Of a DNA stretch of 5,109 nucleotides, positions 1 to 5,109 are shown in pieces. Both the position numbers and the translations under genes were made by a program. The notes under the pieces were generated by a model that had not been told where the DNA came from, did no database searches, and saw only the letters and a list, made by a program, of their open reading frames with translations. Source of the stretch: Candidatus Competibacteraceae bacterium (lineage in GTDB: Bacteria; Pseudomonadota; Gammaproteobacteria; Competibacterales; Competibacteraceae); NCBI GenBank assembly GCA_003527885.1, contig DPWB01000402.1, positions 1 to 5,109 on the forward strand. Direction: 5' to 3'. How positions within the stretch are numbered: position 1 is the stretch's first letter; every line of letters starts with the position of its first letter.

Positions 1-1176
1 CATAGTCGCGCGACCTTGCGGCGTATCGCCGCAGAGCCGGTGGTCCTGTTGGTTCAAGACACGACGTTCCTGAGTGATATCCGCGATTTGCAGGGACGAG
101 GGGTGGGCACGCTGCGCGTGACGAAACGGGCGGAGTACCTGCTACATCCGAGCGTCGCGTTCAGCGAAAGCCGAGTGAATTTAGGGGTGCTGGGCCATCA
201 CTTCTGGCAACGTCCGCAAGAACGGACAGGTCGGCGACGCGAGCGTTGTTTGCTGGAGGAGAAGGAAAGCTATCGGTGGTTGCTGGGCTATGACATGGCC
301 TGTGCGCTGCAGGCGCTGAATCCGGAGACGTTGGTGGTGAATGTGGCGGACCGGGAAGGCGATATTTACGAGTGGTTTCTGGCCGGTGAATTCGATGAGG
401 AGGTTCCGGATCGGGCCGGTTATCTGATCCGGGCCAAGTGCAACCGTCGGGTGGCCCCCGGCGAGAACGGTTCCTTGTGGGAACGGTTGGCGCAGGCGCC
501 GGTGCTCGGTCAAACAACGGTCTCGATCACGAAGCGTCCCGGCCGTCGGGCACGGGTCGCGACTTTGCGCGTCCACGCGCGGACGGTGACGTTCCATCGG
601 GCACATCGCCGGGGTAGAAATCCAGCTCCGGTGACCGTCACGGCGGTTTATGCCCGGGAATCGCAACCGCCCGCCGGAGAAACAGCGCTGGAGTGGATGT
701 TGTTGACGAACCTGCCGGTGGATCATTTTGCCGCCGCCCAACGGTTGATCGGCTGGTATCAAGCCCGTTGGGAAATCGAATTGTATTTTCGCATCCTCAA
801 GCAAGGGTGCCGGATCGAAGACCTCCGGTTGGAAACCGCCCAGCGATTGGAGCGGTGCATCGCAGTGTACTTGATCGTTGCCTGGCGATTGCACTATTTG
901 ACGCAGATTGCACGGTCGCAAGCCACGGCACCGTGTACTCAAGCCTTCAGTCCGGCCGAGTGGCAGACGATTTATGTGTTGCTGAAGCAACAACCCCCTC
1001 CGGCGGAACCGCCCTCTATGCGAGAAATCGTGCGGATGTTGGCCCAATTAGGTGGCTTTTTGGCGCGCAAAGGCGACGGCGAGCCGGGATCGGAAACCTT
1101 GTGGCGGGGTTTCAACGTGTTGCGGCAGTCCATGCAGGCTTTAGAGATTACGACTACCGTCGGCCAGCGAGCATAA
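1..1176 (+). CDS. Tn5/IS50-type DDE transposase, N-terminus outside window
   Basis: This is a cut-and-paste DDE transposase that would bind the element's ends and move it. The frame is open from the first base to a TAA at 1174-1176 and has no plausible start in the window; the TTG at 16 is internal. Counting from that TTG, the first catalytic Asp is residue 15 in VQDTT, the second is residue 112 in VADREGD, and the Glu is residue 255. The Glu lies in the IS4-family Y-(2)-R-(3)-E-(6)-K signature: Tyr248, Arg251, Glu255, Lys262. The spacings of 97 and 143 residues are close to those of Tn5 transposase (D97, D188, E326), which implies about 75-80 residues are missing upstream and a full length near 470. 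No internal stop or frameshift is visible. The family call is firm; the exact element cannot be named from sequence alone. Confidence 0.93.
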   Translation, partial: HSRATLRRIAAEPVVLLVQDTTFLSDIRDLQGRGVGTLRVTKRAEYLLHPSVAFSESRVNLGVLGHHFWQRPQERTGRRRERCLLEEKESYRWLLGYDMACALQALNPETLVVNVADREGDIYEWFLAGEFDEEVPDRAGYLIRAKCNRRVAPGENGSLWERLAQAPVLGQTTVSITKRPGRRARVATLRVHARTVTFHRAHRRGRNPAPVTVTAVYARESQPPAGETALEWMLLTNLPVDHFAAAQRLIGWYQARWEIELYFRILKQGCRIEDLRLETAQRLERCIAVYLIVAWRLHYLTQIARSQATAPCTQAFSPAEWQTIYVLLKQQPPPAEPPSMREIVRMLAQLGGFLARKGDGEPGSETLWRGFNVLRQSMQALEITTTVGQRA

Positions 1177-1195
1177 ACTTGTGGGTAAAACCCAG
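1177..1195 (+). repeat. Terminal inverted repeat of the IS50-like element (right end)
   Basis: The sequence ACTTGTGGGTAAAACCCAG starts at the base after the transposase stop codon. Compared with the Tn5 outside end ACTTGTGTATAAGAGTCAG it matches at 14 of 19 positions, including the first seven bases and the last three. It contains TGTGGGTAA (1180-1188), one mismatch from a DnaA box in reverse orientation; Tn5's outside end also overlaps a DnaA box. The middle also forms a short palindrome, TGGGT-AAA-ACCCA. Only one end is in the window, so the repeat cannot be confirmed by pairing. Confidence 0.75.
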
Positions 1196-1692
1196 CGCTT
1201 GGCGTTCTCTGGCTGTTGCAAGACCGGCTGAGCACCTATCTGCACGCGGAATTGCTCGGCAACGGCCGAATGCTTGCCGAGCGGCTGGTCGGGGAAAGTA
1301 GGCTGGCGCTCAGCCAAGGCTCCTCGGAGAATATCCGCCCGCTTTTGGAAACCGTCTGCACCTACCCCAACGTGCTCGGCGTTCTCGTCGCGTCCGCCGA
1401 CGGAAAAGCCATAGCGAGCGGAGGAGGCCGACCCGAAGCGCCGGACGCGGACGTGTTGGCACGCTTGTCGGACGGGACCCGGCACATCGAATGGAGCGAT
1501 CGAACGGTGGTACTCGCACCCGTTTTCTCGGTGTCGAAATCCGTTTCCGATCCCTACGGAAACTACGGGCCCGAAATTTATGGCGGGTCGCCGCAGGGTG
1601 CGCGCACGCTCAAAGGGATGGGGTATGTGGCGCTGACCCTGAGCAAAACCCAACTGGAAACCGATCTTCGCAAGATCAACGAATACACCTTG
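1196..1692 (+). pseudogene. Fragment of a membrane sensor protein (kinase or diguanylate-cyclase type N-terminal domain), cut at both ends
   Basis: An open frame runs from 1198 without stops. It starts with the hydrophobic end of a membrane helix (LGVLWLLQ), followed by a long amphipathic helix (DRLSTYLHAELLGNGRMLAE) and an alpha/beta stretch with NVLGVLVASADGKAIASGG. That is the layout of a periplasmic sensing domain between two membrane helices in BarA-like histidine kinases and other signalling proteins. It ends near LRKINEYTL, about where the second membrane helix should begin. No HAMP, kinase, GGDEF or other output domain follows. The 5' part, with the start codon and the rest of the first helix, must lie beyond the IS50-like element; the 3' part is replaced by IS5-family sequence in another frame. 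The general class is an inference from layout, and the gene cannot make a working protein. Confidence 0.6.
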
Positions 1693-1694
1693 AC

Positions 1695-2029
1695 GGTCCC
1701 TGGCGTGACTTGCCTGCCGGGTTTGGGCACTGGCACCGCACGTATGTGCGTTTCTCTCGCTGGCGCGAGTCGGGCGTCTGGGAGCGGATGGCAACAGCAA
1801 TGCACGGTGATGCCGACTTGGAGCATCTGTTCCTCGACTCCACCAGTGTTCGCGCCCACCAGCCTTCCTCCGGCGCCCAAAAAAAGCGGGCCGTCAGGAA
1901 ATCGGGCGTTCGCGGGGTGGGCCGACGACAAAATTGTCTGTGGCCGTCGACGCCTTGGGCAATCCGGTGCGCATCATTCTCCCGGCCGGACCGGTCGCCG
2001 ATATCGACCAAGCCACAGCGTCCTCTTGA
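1695..2029 (+). mobile_element. Internal remnant of an IS5-family (IS427-like) transposase gene in two frames
   Basis: The first frame (about 1695-1886) reads GPWRDLPAGFGHW, then VYxRFxRW-type sequence (TYVRFSRW), then a helix with VWERMATAM, and LFLDSTSVRAHQ. This is the middle of an IS5-family transposase, with the first catalytic Asp encoded at 1836-1838. After a run of seven A residues the homology continues in the -1 frame (1886-2029) with IGRSRGGPTTKLS and VAVDALGNPVRIIL, then PVADIDQA, and hits TGA at 2027-2029. The N-terminal 50-60 residues expected before PWRDLP are missing. So is everything after ADIDQA, including the second Asp (usually in ADKGYD) and the Glu. Neither terminal repeat is present. 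It is a dead fragment, with the left junction near 1690-1697 inside the sensor gene and the right junction between about 2013 and 2030. Confidence 0.85.
1880..1886 (+). other. Relic -1 ribosomal frameshift site A AAA AAG
   Basis: In the first IS5 frame the codons are CAA AAA AAG. The heptamer A AAA AAG, the slippery sequence used in Escherichia coli dnaX, lies exactly where the protein homology passes from that frame to the -1 frame; after a slip the next codon is GCG at 1886. Several IS5-family elements of the IS427 group express transposase from two overlapping frames, so a programmed shift is more likely than a chance deletion. I see no convincing downstream stem-loop or upstream Shine-Dalgarno stimulator. 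Because the gene is truncated, the site has no product to serve now. Confidence 0.6.
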
Positions 2030-2082
2030 AAATCCGGTATCCGCTAGCGGGAGCGAACCGTCCCGCGCCGCGAAATCACCGG
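2029..2082 (-). terminator. Possible terminator downstream of the sigma-factor gene
   Basis: Reading the - strand just past the sigma stop codon, an outer stem CCGGT/ACCGG (2082-2078 with 2038-2034) encloses an inner stem GCGGGA/TCCCGC (2066-2061 with 2052-2047). A TTTT at 2032-2029 follows after one A. The inner stem is GC-rich with an 8-nt loop, but the T run is short and the outer stem is far from the inner one. It is in the right place for the end of the operon, yet a rho-independent terminator this weak is uncertain. Confidence 0.3.
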
Positions 2083-2088
2083 CGCGCC

Positions 2089-3342
2089 TCATGTTCGCGC
2101 GCGCTCCAACAGCAGGTTTCGCTCGCGCTGGTTGCGGGTGAGCGCCGCCGCCCGCGCGAATTCGGGCCGGGCTTCCCCGATACGGCCCAATTTGACCAGC
2201 AAATCGCCGCGCACGCTTGGCAGCAGATGGTAGTTCCTGAGGGCCGGCTCCGCCACCAACGCATCGACCGCCTCGAGCCCCGCTTCCGGCCCGAACGCCA
2301 TGGCCAGCGCGACCGCGCGATTGAGCGCGACGACGGGCGACGGTGTCAATTGCGCCAGCGCGTCGTAGAGCGCCGCAATGGCGGCCCAGTCGGTCTCCGG
2401 GCCGGTTCCGGCCCGGGCGTGACAGGCGGCGATGGCGGCCTGGAGCGCGTACAGGCCATACGCGCCGCCGAGGGCATCGGCGCGGGCGAGCGCGGCGAAC
2501 CCCCGGCGGATCAACACGCGATCCCAACGCGCCCGCTGCTGATCGAGCAGCAGGATGGGTTCCCCGGAAGGGCCGACCCGCGCCCGCGACCGTGACGCCT
2601 GAAATTCCATCAGCGCCACCAGGCCGTGCACCTCCGGTTCCGCCGGCGTCAGTTCGGCCAGGATGCGCCCCAGGCGCAACGCCTCGTCGCACAGTTCGGG
2701 CCGCAGCCAGCGGTCGCCGGCCGTCGCCGCGTAGCCTTCGTTGAAAATCAGGTAGATGACTTCGAGCACCGACGCCAGTCGTCCGGCAAGTTCGCTCGGC
2801 CGGGGCGTTTCGAAAGGGACATGCGCCTCGGCCAGCGTGCGCTTGGCCCGCACGATGCGCTGGGCGATGGTCGGTTCGGGGACGAGAAAAGCGCGGGCGA
2901 TCTCGTCGGCGGCCAAACCGCCGAGCAGGCGCAGGGTGAGGGCGACCCGCGCCTCGGTGGACAACACCGGATGGCACGCGACGAACATCAGCCGCAGCAG
3001 ATCGTCGCCGACCGGATCGTCGAGCGCGTCGAGATTGACGGTCGCGGCATCCTGCAACCGGCCTTCGATCGCGTGGGTGAGCTCCGCTTCCTTGCGTTGG
3101 TGCAGCGTCTTGTGGCGGATGAGGTCGATGGCCCGGTGCTTGGCGACCGCCAAGAGCCAAGCGCCCGGATTGTCCGGAATCCCTTTTTCGGGCCACTGCT
3201 CCAGCGCCGCGACCAAGGCATCCTGGGCCAGCTCTTCCGCTAAACCGACGTCGCGGACTCGCCGCGCGAGCGCCGCGATGATCTTGGCGGATTCGATCCG
3301 CCAGACCGTTTCGACCGCGTGATGGGCATTGGACATCCGCAT
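2089..3342 (-). CDS. ECF42-type RNA polymerase sigma factor with C-terminal TPR-like extension
   Basis: This 417-residue cytoplasmic protein would direct RNA polymerase to a small set of promoters. Region sigma-2 covers about residues 13-80 (VWRIESAKIIAALAR, EELAQDALVAALEQWP, NPGAWLLAVAKHRAIDLIRH). Region sigma-4 covers about 115-172, with the helix-turn-helix in LLGGLAADEIARAFLVPEPT and QRIVRAKRTLAEA. Residues 185-417 form a long helical extension with YLIFNEGYAA and PSPVVALNRAVA, found in sigma factors annotated as having a TPR domain (COG4941, group ECF42). In that group the extension, not an anti-sigma factor, is thought to control activity; no anti-sigma gene is visible here. The start at 3342 is preferred over the ATG at 3336 because GAGGA lies 7 nt upstream. 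It is the last gene of a four-gene operon, 53 nt after a DGPF gene, as expected for ECF42. The inducing signal is not evident. Confidence 0.93.
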   Translation of the reverse strand: MRMSNAHHAVETVWRIESAKIIAALARRVRDVGLAEELAQDALVAALEQWPEKGIPDNPGAWLLAVAKHRAIDLIRHKTLHQRKEAELTHAIEGRLQDAATVNLDALDDPVGDDLLRLMFVACHPVLSTEARVALTLRLLGGLAADEIARAFLVPEPTIAQRIVRAKRTLAEAHVPFETPRPSELAGRLASVLEVIYLIFNEGYAATAGDRWLRPELCDEALRLGRILAELTPAEPEVHGLVALMEFQASRSRARVGPSGEPILLLDQQRARWDRVLIRRGFAALARADALGGAYGLYALQAAIAACHARAGTGPETDWAAIAALYDALAQLTPSPVVALNRAVALAMAFGPEAGLEAVDALVAEPALRNYHLLPSVRGDLLVKLGRIGEARPEFARAAALTRNQRERNLLLERART

Positions 3343-3349
3343 TGATCGG

Positions 3350-3354
3350 TCCTC
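3350..3354 (-). promoter_or_regulatory. Ribosome binding site that sets the sigma-factor start
   Basis: GAGGA on the - strand lies 7 nt before the ATG at 3342 and 13 nt before the alternative ATG at 3336. The spacing favours the upstream ATG and a protein beginning MRMSNAHH, although related proteins often begin at the MS-type methionine. Confidence 0.55.
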
Positions 3355-3395
3355 GCGATAGCCGACGATGGGGCGACGGGCGAGCGACGCCCGGG

Positions 3396-3812
3396 TTATC
3401 GACCGGCTCCAGACTCCATTGCGCGAAACCACTCCGTGGTTTCGCCGGGATCGAACTCGTCCAGTTCCGCCAACCGGCGCACTTCGATTTCTCCGTCCCG
3501 ATCATCGCCGGCGGGGTTGGGAAAGCGCCGGGCCCATTCCATTGCCTCCGCCTCCGATTTCACTTGCAGCAGCGTGTAACCGGCGACCAGCCCCTTGGTC
3601 TCGGCGAACGGTCCCTCGATCACCGTGCGTTTTGCGCCGGCATAGCGAATGCGCCAGCCTTTGGAGGTGGGGTACAACCCCGACGCATCCAGCAATACGC
3701 CGGCTTTCACCAGCCCCTCGCGGTACGCCGCCATGGCGGTGCTGAGCCTTTCTGGCGGCAACAAACCCGCTTCGCTGGCCGGGGTAGCTTTGACGAGGAT
3801 CATGAAGCGCAT
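3396..3812 (-). CDS. DGPF/YCII-family protein, second copy (EGPF variant)
   Basis: This small 138-residue protein of the YCII-related (DGPF) family has a ferredoxin-like alpha/beta fold and is probably cytoplasmic; its biochemical role is unknown. The N-terminal strand MRFMILVKATPASEAGLLP is characteristic, as is VIEGPFAETKGLVAGY at about residues 64-79. There the usual DGPF motif has become EGPF (Glu66), a conservative change. The C-terminal strand GEIEVRRLAELDEFD takes the place of the more usual EIRQVFEAEDFG. A GGGAG ribosome binding site lies 8 nt upstream of the ATG. It sits between the VOC gene (54-nt gap) and the sigma gene (53-nt gap). It is clearly paralogous to the first gene of the operon but diverged along most of its length, so the duplication is not recent. 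Genes of this family are the usual neighbours and targets of ECF42 sigma factors. Confidence 0.92.
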   Translation of the reverse strand: MRFMILVKATPASEAGLLPPERLSTAMAAYREGLVKAGVLLDASGLYPTSKGWRIRYAGAKRTVIEGPFAETKGLVAGYTLLQVKSEAEAMEWARRFPNPAGDDRDGEIEVRRLAELDEFDPGETTEWFRAMESGAGR

Positions 3813-3866
3813 CAGGGTTTCTCCCTCGGGACAAGCGCGGTGGCCTGGCGCGGGCCAAAGCCATGC

Positions 3867-4280
3867 TCAAGTGAGCGCGTTGACCATCCAGCTCACTCCG
3901 AAGCGGTCGGCGACCATGCCAAAGCACGGCGACCAGAAGGTTGGGCCAAGCGGCATCCGCACCTGGCCGCCGTCCGCCAGCGCGTCGAACAGGCGCTTCG
4001 CCTCGGTCGCGTCGGACGCCGCGAGCGACAGCGAGAACCCCTGGAAACTGGGGGTTCCGGCATTACAGCCATCGGACGCCATGAAGAAGGTGTCGCCGAC
4101 GCGCAGCTCGGCGTGCATGATCTTGTCGTCCGATCCCGGCGTCACCTTATCCGGCGGCGGCGGTTGCGGGCTGTCCTTATAACGCAGCAGCTTGTTCACT
4201 TCAGCGCCGAGCGAGCGGCGGTAAAACTCGACGGCCTCCTCGCAACAGCCGTCGAAAAACAGGTAGATTTGCACGTTCAT
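3867..4280 (-). CDS. PhnB-like VOC (glyoxalase/bleomycin-resistance fold) protein
   Basis: This 137-residue protein belongs to the vicinal-oxygen-chelate superfamily, PhnB-like branch (COG2764). Diagnostic parts are YLFFDGCCEEAVEFYRRSLG at residues 6-25, the strand ELRVGDTFFMASD in the middle, and FGMVADRFGVSWMVN at residues 120-134. It lacks a signal peptide or membrane segment and is of usual family length. Members are annotated variously as glyoxalase-like or 3-demethylubiquinone methyltransferase-like, but the reaction is generally unproven, so no substrate is assigned. A strong GGAGGAG lies 6 nt upstream of the ATG, the best ribosome binding site in the operon, which suggests high translation. 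It lies between the two DGPF genes with gaps of 52 and 54 nt. VOC proteins are recurrent companions of ECF sigma factors with DGPF proteins, which points to shared regulation, perhaps in a stress or detoxification response. Confidence 0.92.
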   Translation of the reverse strand: MNVQIYLFFDGCCEEAVEFYRRSLGAEVNKLLRYKDSPQPPPPDKVTPGSDDKIMHAELRVGDTFFMASDGCNAGTPSFQGFSLSLAASDATEAKRLFDALADGGQVRMPLGPTFWSPCFGMVADRFGVSWMVNALT

Positions 4281-4286
4281 GCAGGG

Positions 4287-4293
4287 CTCCTCC
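4287..4293 (-). promoter_or_regulatory. Strong ribosome binding site of the VOC gene
   Basis: GGAGGAG on the - strand, 6 nt before the ATG at 4280, is an extended Shine-Dalgarno match. The other operon genes carry shorter matches (AGGAG, GGGAG and GAGGA at 7-8 nt), so the VOC product is probably the most efficiently translated. Confidence 0.65.
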
Positions 4294-4332
4294 GCATTCG
4301 ATGGGCGGGACGGGCGATTTTCAAAACGCCGA

Positions 4333-4767
4333 TTATCCGGTTATGGGTTGACAGAACGCCTCGCTTTGGGCCCGCAGCCGCTCTTCCCGCGCCCGGAGTT
4401 CGGGCGTGAGCGCGTCACCGAAATCTTCGGCCTCGAAAACTTGACGGAGTTCGATTTCCCCTTCCTGGAAGGGCGCGCGCTTGATCCAGTCGATCGCCTC
4501 GGCCATCGACTGGCAGCGCCATAACCAGAAGCCGGCGATCAGTTCCTTGGTCTCGGCGAACGGGCCGTCGATCACGGTGCTCTGCCGCGCGCCTGAGAAT
4601 TTGACGCGCACGCCCTTGGAGCTGGCCTGAAGCCCTTCGGCGGCCAGCAGCAGTCCGGCTTGAGCCAGTTCCTCGTTATACTTTCCCATCTCGGTTAAAA
4701 GCTGTTCGCTCGGCAGCACGCCCGCCTCGCTGTCTTTGCTGGCTTTTACGATCACCATGACGCGCAT
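4333..4767 (-). CDS. DGPF/YCII-family protein, first gene of the ECF42 operon
   Basis: This 144-residue YCII-related protein has the canonical features of the family: MRVMVIVKASKDSEAGVLPS at the N-terminus, the SSKGVRVKFSG segment near residues 49-59, VIDGPFAETKELIAGF at 65-80 with an intact DGPF (67-70), and the C-terminal IELRQVFEAEDFGDALTPEL. The start at 4767 is chosen because homology begins exactly there and AGGAG lies 8 nt upstream; the frame stays open for another 40 codons upstream, but that stretch has no family resemblance and would overlap the promoter. It leads a same-strand operon, with the putative ECF42 promoter about 100 nt upstream. In ECF42 loci such genes are the usual target of the sigma factor. 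The molecular function of DGPF proteins is unknown. Confidence 0.94.
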   Translation of the reverse strand: MRVMVIVKASKDSEAGVLPSEQLLTEMGKYNEELAQAGLLLAAEGLQASSKGVRVKFSGARQSTVIDGPFAETKELIAGFWLWRCQSMAEAIDWIKRAPFQEGEIELRQVFEAEDFGDALTPELRAREERLRAQSEAFCQPITG

Positions 4768-4866
4768 CGTCGTCGCTCCTATCGGGTTGAATGACCTTGT
4801 GGGTTGACTGCGAAAGGGAGTTGCGGCGCGGATCTGCAACCGTTCCAAATCCGTGCTTGCTCTTGC

Positions 4867-4893
4867 GTCGAACGAAGCGCGGCGCAATCGACA
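4867..4893 (-). promoter_or_regulatory. Putative ECF42-dependent promoter of the DGPF-VOC-DGPF-sigma operon
   Basis: On the - strand, TGTCGA (4893-4888) is followed after 17 nt by CGAC (4870-4867). From memory, the promoter reported for ECF42 sigma factors in Streptomyces venezuelae has TGTCGA at -35 and CGA/TC at -10, and this fits both boxes with normal ECF spacing. Transcription would start near 4860, giving a leader of about 90 nt before the ATG at 4767. None of the three gaps inside the operon holds a TGTCGA, which fits a single promoter for all four genes and positive autoregulation by the sigma factor. Confidence 0.62.
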
Positions 4894-4958
4894 CGCCCCA
4901 TGAATTTTTTGCGCCCCGATTCCCCTAGAGGCCTTTCGTCAGGTTTGCACGTCACCTT

Positions 4959-5109
4959 TCACCAGATCCAGGGGATCAGACGAAGGCGCGCCTTCTGGCG
5001 ATAGGCGTCGTATCCCGGCAGGTTTGCCGCCAAATACCGCTCCTCGTCCAACCAGCGGACCACCATGACGCCGCTCTGCTTACGGCCGCGCCGATCCACA
5101 AAGCGGACT
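4959..5109 (-). CDS. C-terminus of a probable isoprenylcysteine carboxylmethyltransferase-like membrane methyltransferase
   Basis: The last 49 codons of a gene entering from the right edge end at TGA (4961-4959). The visible peptide contains VMVVRWLDEERYLAANLPGY, then DAYRQKARLRLIPWIW at the very end. The pattern of a hydrophobic helix end, an EE pair, GYxxYxxxxRxRLIPxxW and an immediate stop is typical of the C-terminus of bacterial ICMT/phospholipid-methyltransferase-like integral membrane proteins. There the EE and RxRLIP region borders the SAM site on the cytoplasmic side. The membrane helices are outside the window. It is on the same strand as the operon, but 191 nt and a likely promoter separate it from the first DGPF gene, so it is probably a separate transcription unit. 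I see no convincing terminator between them. Confidence 0.68.
   Translation of the reverse strand, partial: VRFVDRRGRKQSGVMVVRWLDEERYLAANLPGYDAYRQKARLRLIPWIW

Larger units (their letters stand above)
1..1195 (+). mobile_element. IS50/Tn5-like insertion sequence (IS4 superfamily), right-hand part
   Basis: The element comprises the transposase gene and, one base after its stop codon, a 19-bp terminal repeat. Its left end is upstream of the window. The right boundary is placed at 1195 because 1177-1195 aligns without gaps to the Tn5 outside end and because a different open frame, that of a sensor protein, begins immediately afterwards. Tn5-type elements normally make a 9-bp target duplication, so the duplicated bases on this side would be CGCTTGGCG at 1196-1204; the matching copy lies outside the window and cannot be checked here. 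With an intact catalytic triad and an intact end, the element could still be active if its missing part is whole. Confidence 0.8.

Noticed and set aside
1532..1537. TGTCGA on the + strand, as a possible second ECF42 -35 box
   Set aside because: It lies inside the sensor coding fragment, no CGAC or CGTC follows at suitable spacing, and no gene start lies downstream.
1216..2595. 459-codon open frame on the + strand read as one protein
   Set aside because: Only about 1216-1692 has protein-like character (sensor domain). Beyond that it runs out of frame through the IS5 remnant and antisense to the sigma gene.
2626..3322. Two open frames on the + strand of about 190-205 codons
   Set aside because: They are opposite the sigma gene's conserved regions, have no ribosome binding site of note and no recognisable domain; they are antisense shadows.
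1676..3505. 609-codon open frame on the - strand
   Set aside because: It overlaps the sigma gene in another frame, with an Arg/Gly/Pro/Ala-rich product typical of GC-rich shadow frames, and runs on antisense through the IS5 remnant. The overlapping frame has clear sigma-2, sigma-4 and TPR-type homology.
4313..4330. Imperfect hairpin GGCGTTTTGAAAATCGCC after the first DGPF gene
   Set aside because: The stem has a bulge and a tiny loop and no T run follows, so it is not a believable terminator; AT pairing around a short loop can arise by chance.
3342..4409. 355-codon open frame on the + strand spanning three genes
   Set aside because: It lies antisense to the DGPF and VOC genes and passes through their gaps. 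Long stop-free antisense frames are expected at this G+C.
4768..4887. Forty extra N-terminal codons for the first DGPF protein
   Set aside because: Family homology starts at the ATG at 4767, which has AGGAG 8 nt upstream, and the extension would cover the likely transcription start.
4904..4930. Run of T residues on the + strand and AGGCCT palindrome between the methyltransferase and the operon
   Set aside because: The T run is on the wrong strand to terminate the upstream - strand gene and no adjacent stem of useful length exists.

Overview
This is a GC-rich bacterial window (roughly 60-65% G+C by eye). It resembles a proteobacterial chromosome, but nothing in it fixes the taxon. It has two halves that run towards each other and meet near position 2030-2090.

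Left half (1-2029, + strand) is mobile-element debris. It opens inside a transposase of the Tn5/IS50 type (IS4 superfamily). The catalytic D, D and E and the full Y-R-E-K signature are intact, and only the N-terminus lies outside the window. Directly after its stop is a 19-bp terminal repeat (1177-1195) that matches the Tn5 outside end at 14 of 19 positions, so the element ends at 1195. It sits in a gene for a membrane-anchored sensor protein. What survives of that gene (1196 to about 1692) is the end of a first membrane helix and an extracytoplasmic sensing domain. The gene then breaks into an internal scrap of an IS5-family transposase (about 1695-2029), which still carries a textbook -1 frameshift site, A AAA AAG.

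Right half (2089-4893, - strand) is a tidy four-gene operon: DGPF/YCII protein, then a PhnB-like VOC (glyoxalase-fold) protein, then a second DGPF/YCII protein, then an ECF sigma factor with a large C-terminal TPR-type extension. This is the ECF42-DGPF arrangement. The three intergenic gaps are almost equal (52, 54 and 53 nt) and each gene has its own ribosome binding site. A TGTCGA-N17-CGAC element upstream of the first gene fits the promoter type I recall for ECF42 sigma factors, so the sigma factor probably drives its own operon. No anti-sigma gene lies in the window; the C-terminal extension is the likely sensing or regulatory part. A weak hairpin with a short T run follows the sigma gene. 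At the right edge, on the same strand, is the C-terminus of a probable isoprenylcysteine carboxylmethyltransferase-like membrane methyltransferase.

I see no CRISPR array, tRNA, rRNA or clearly new system. The points most worth a second look are the self-regulated ECF42 operon with its promoter, the Tn5-like end and the gene it breaks, and the relic frameshift site.
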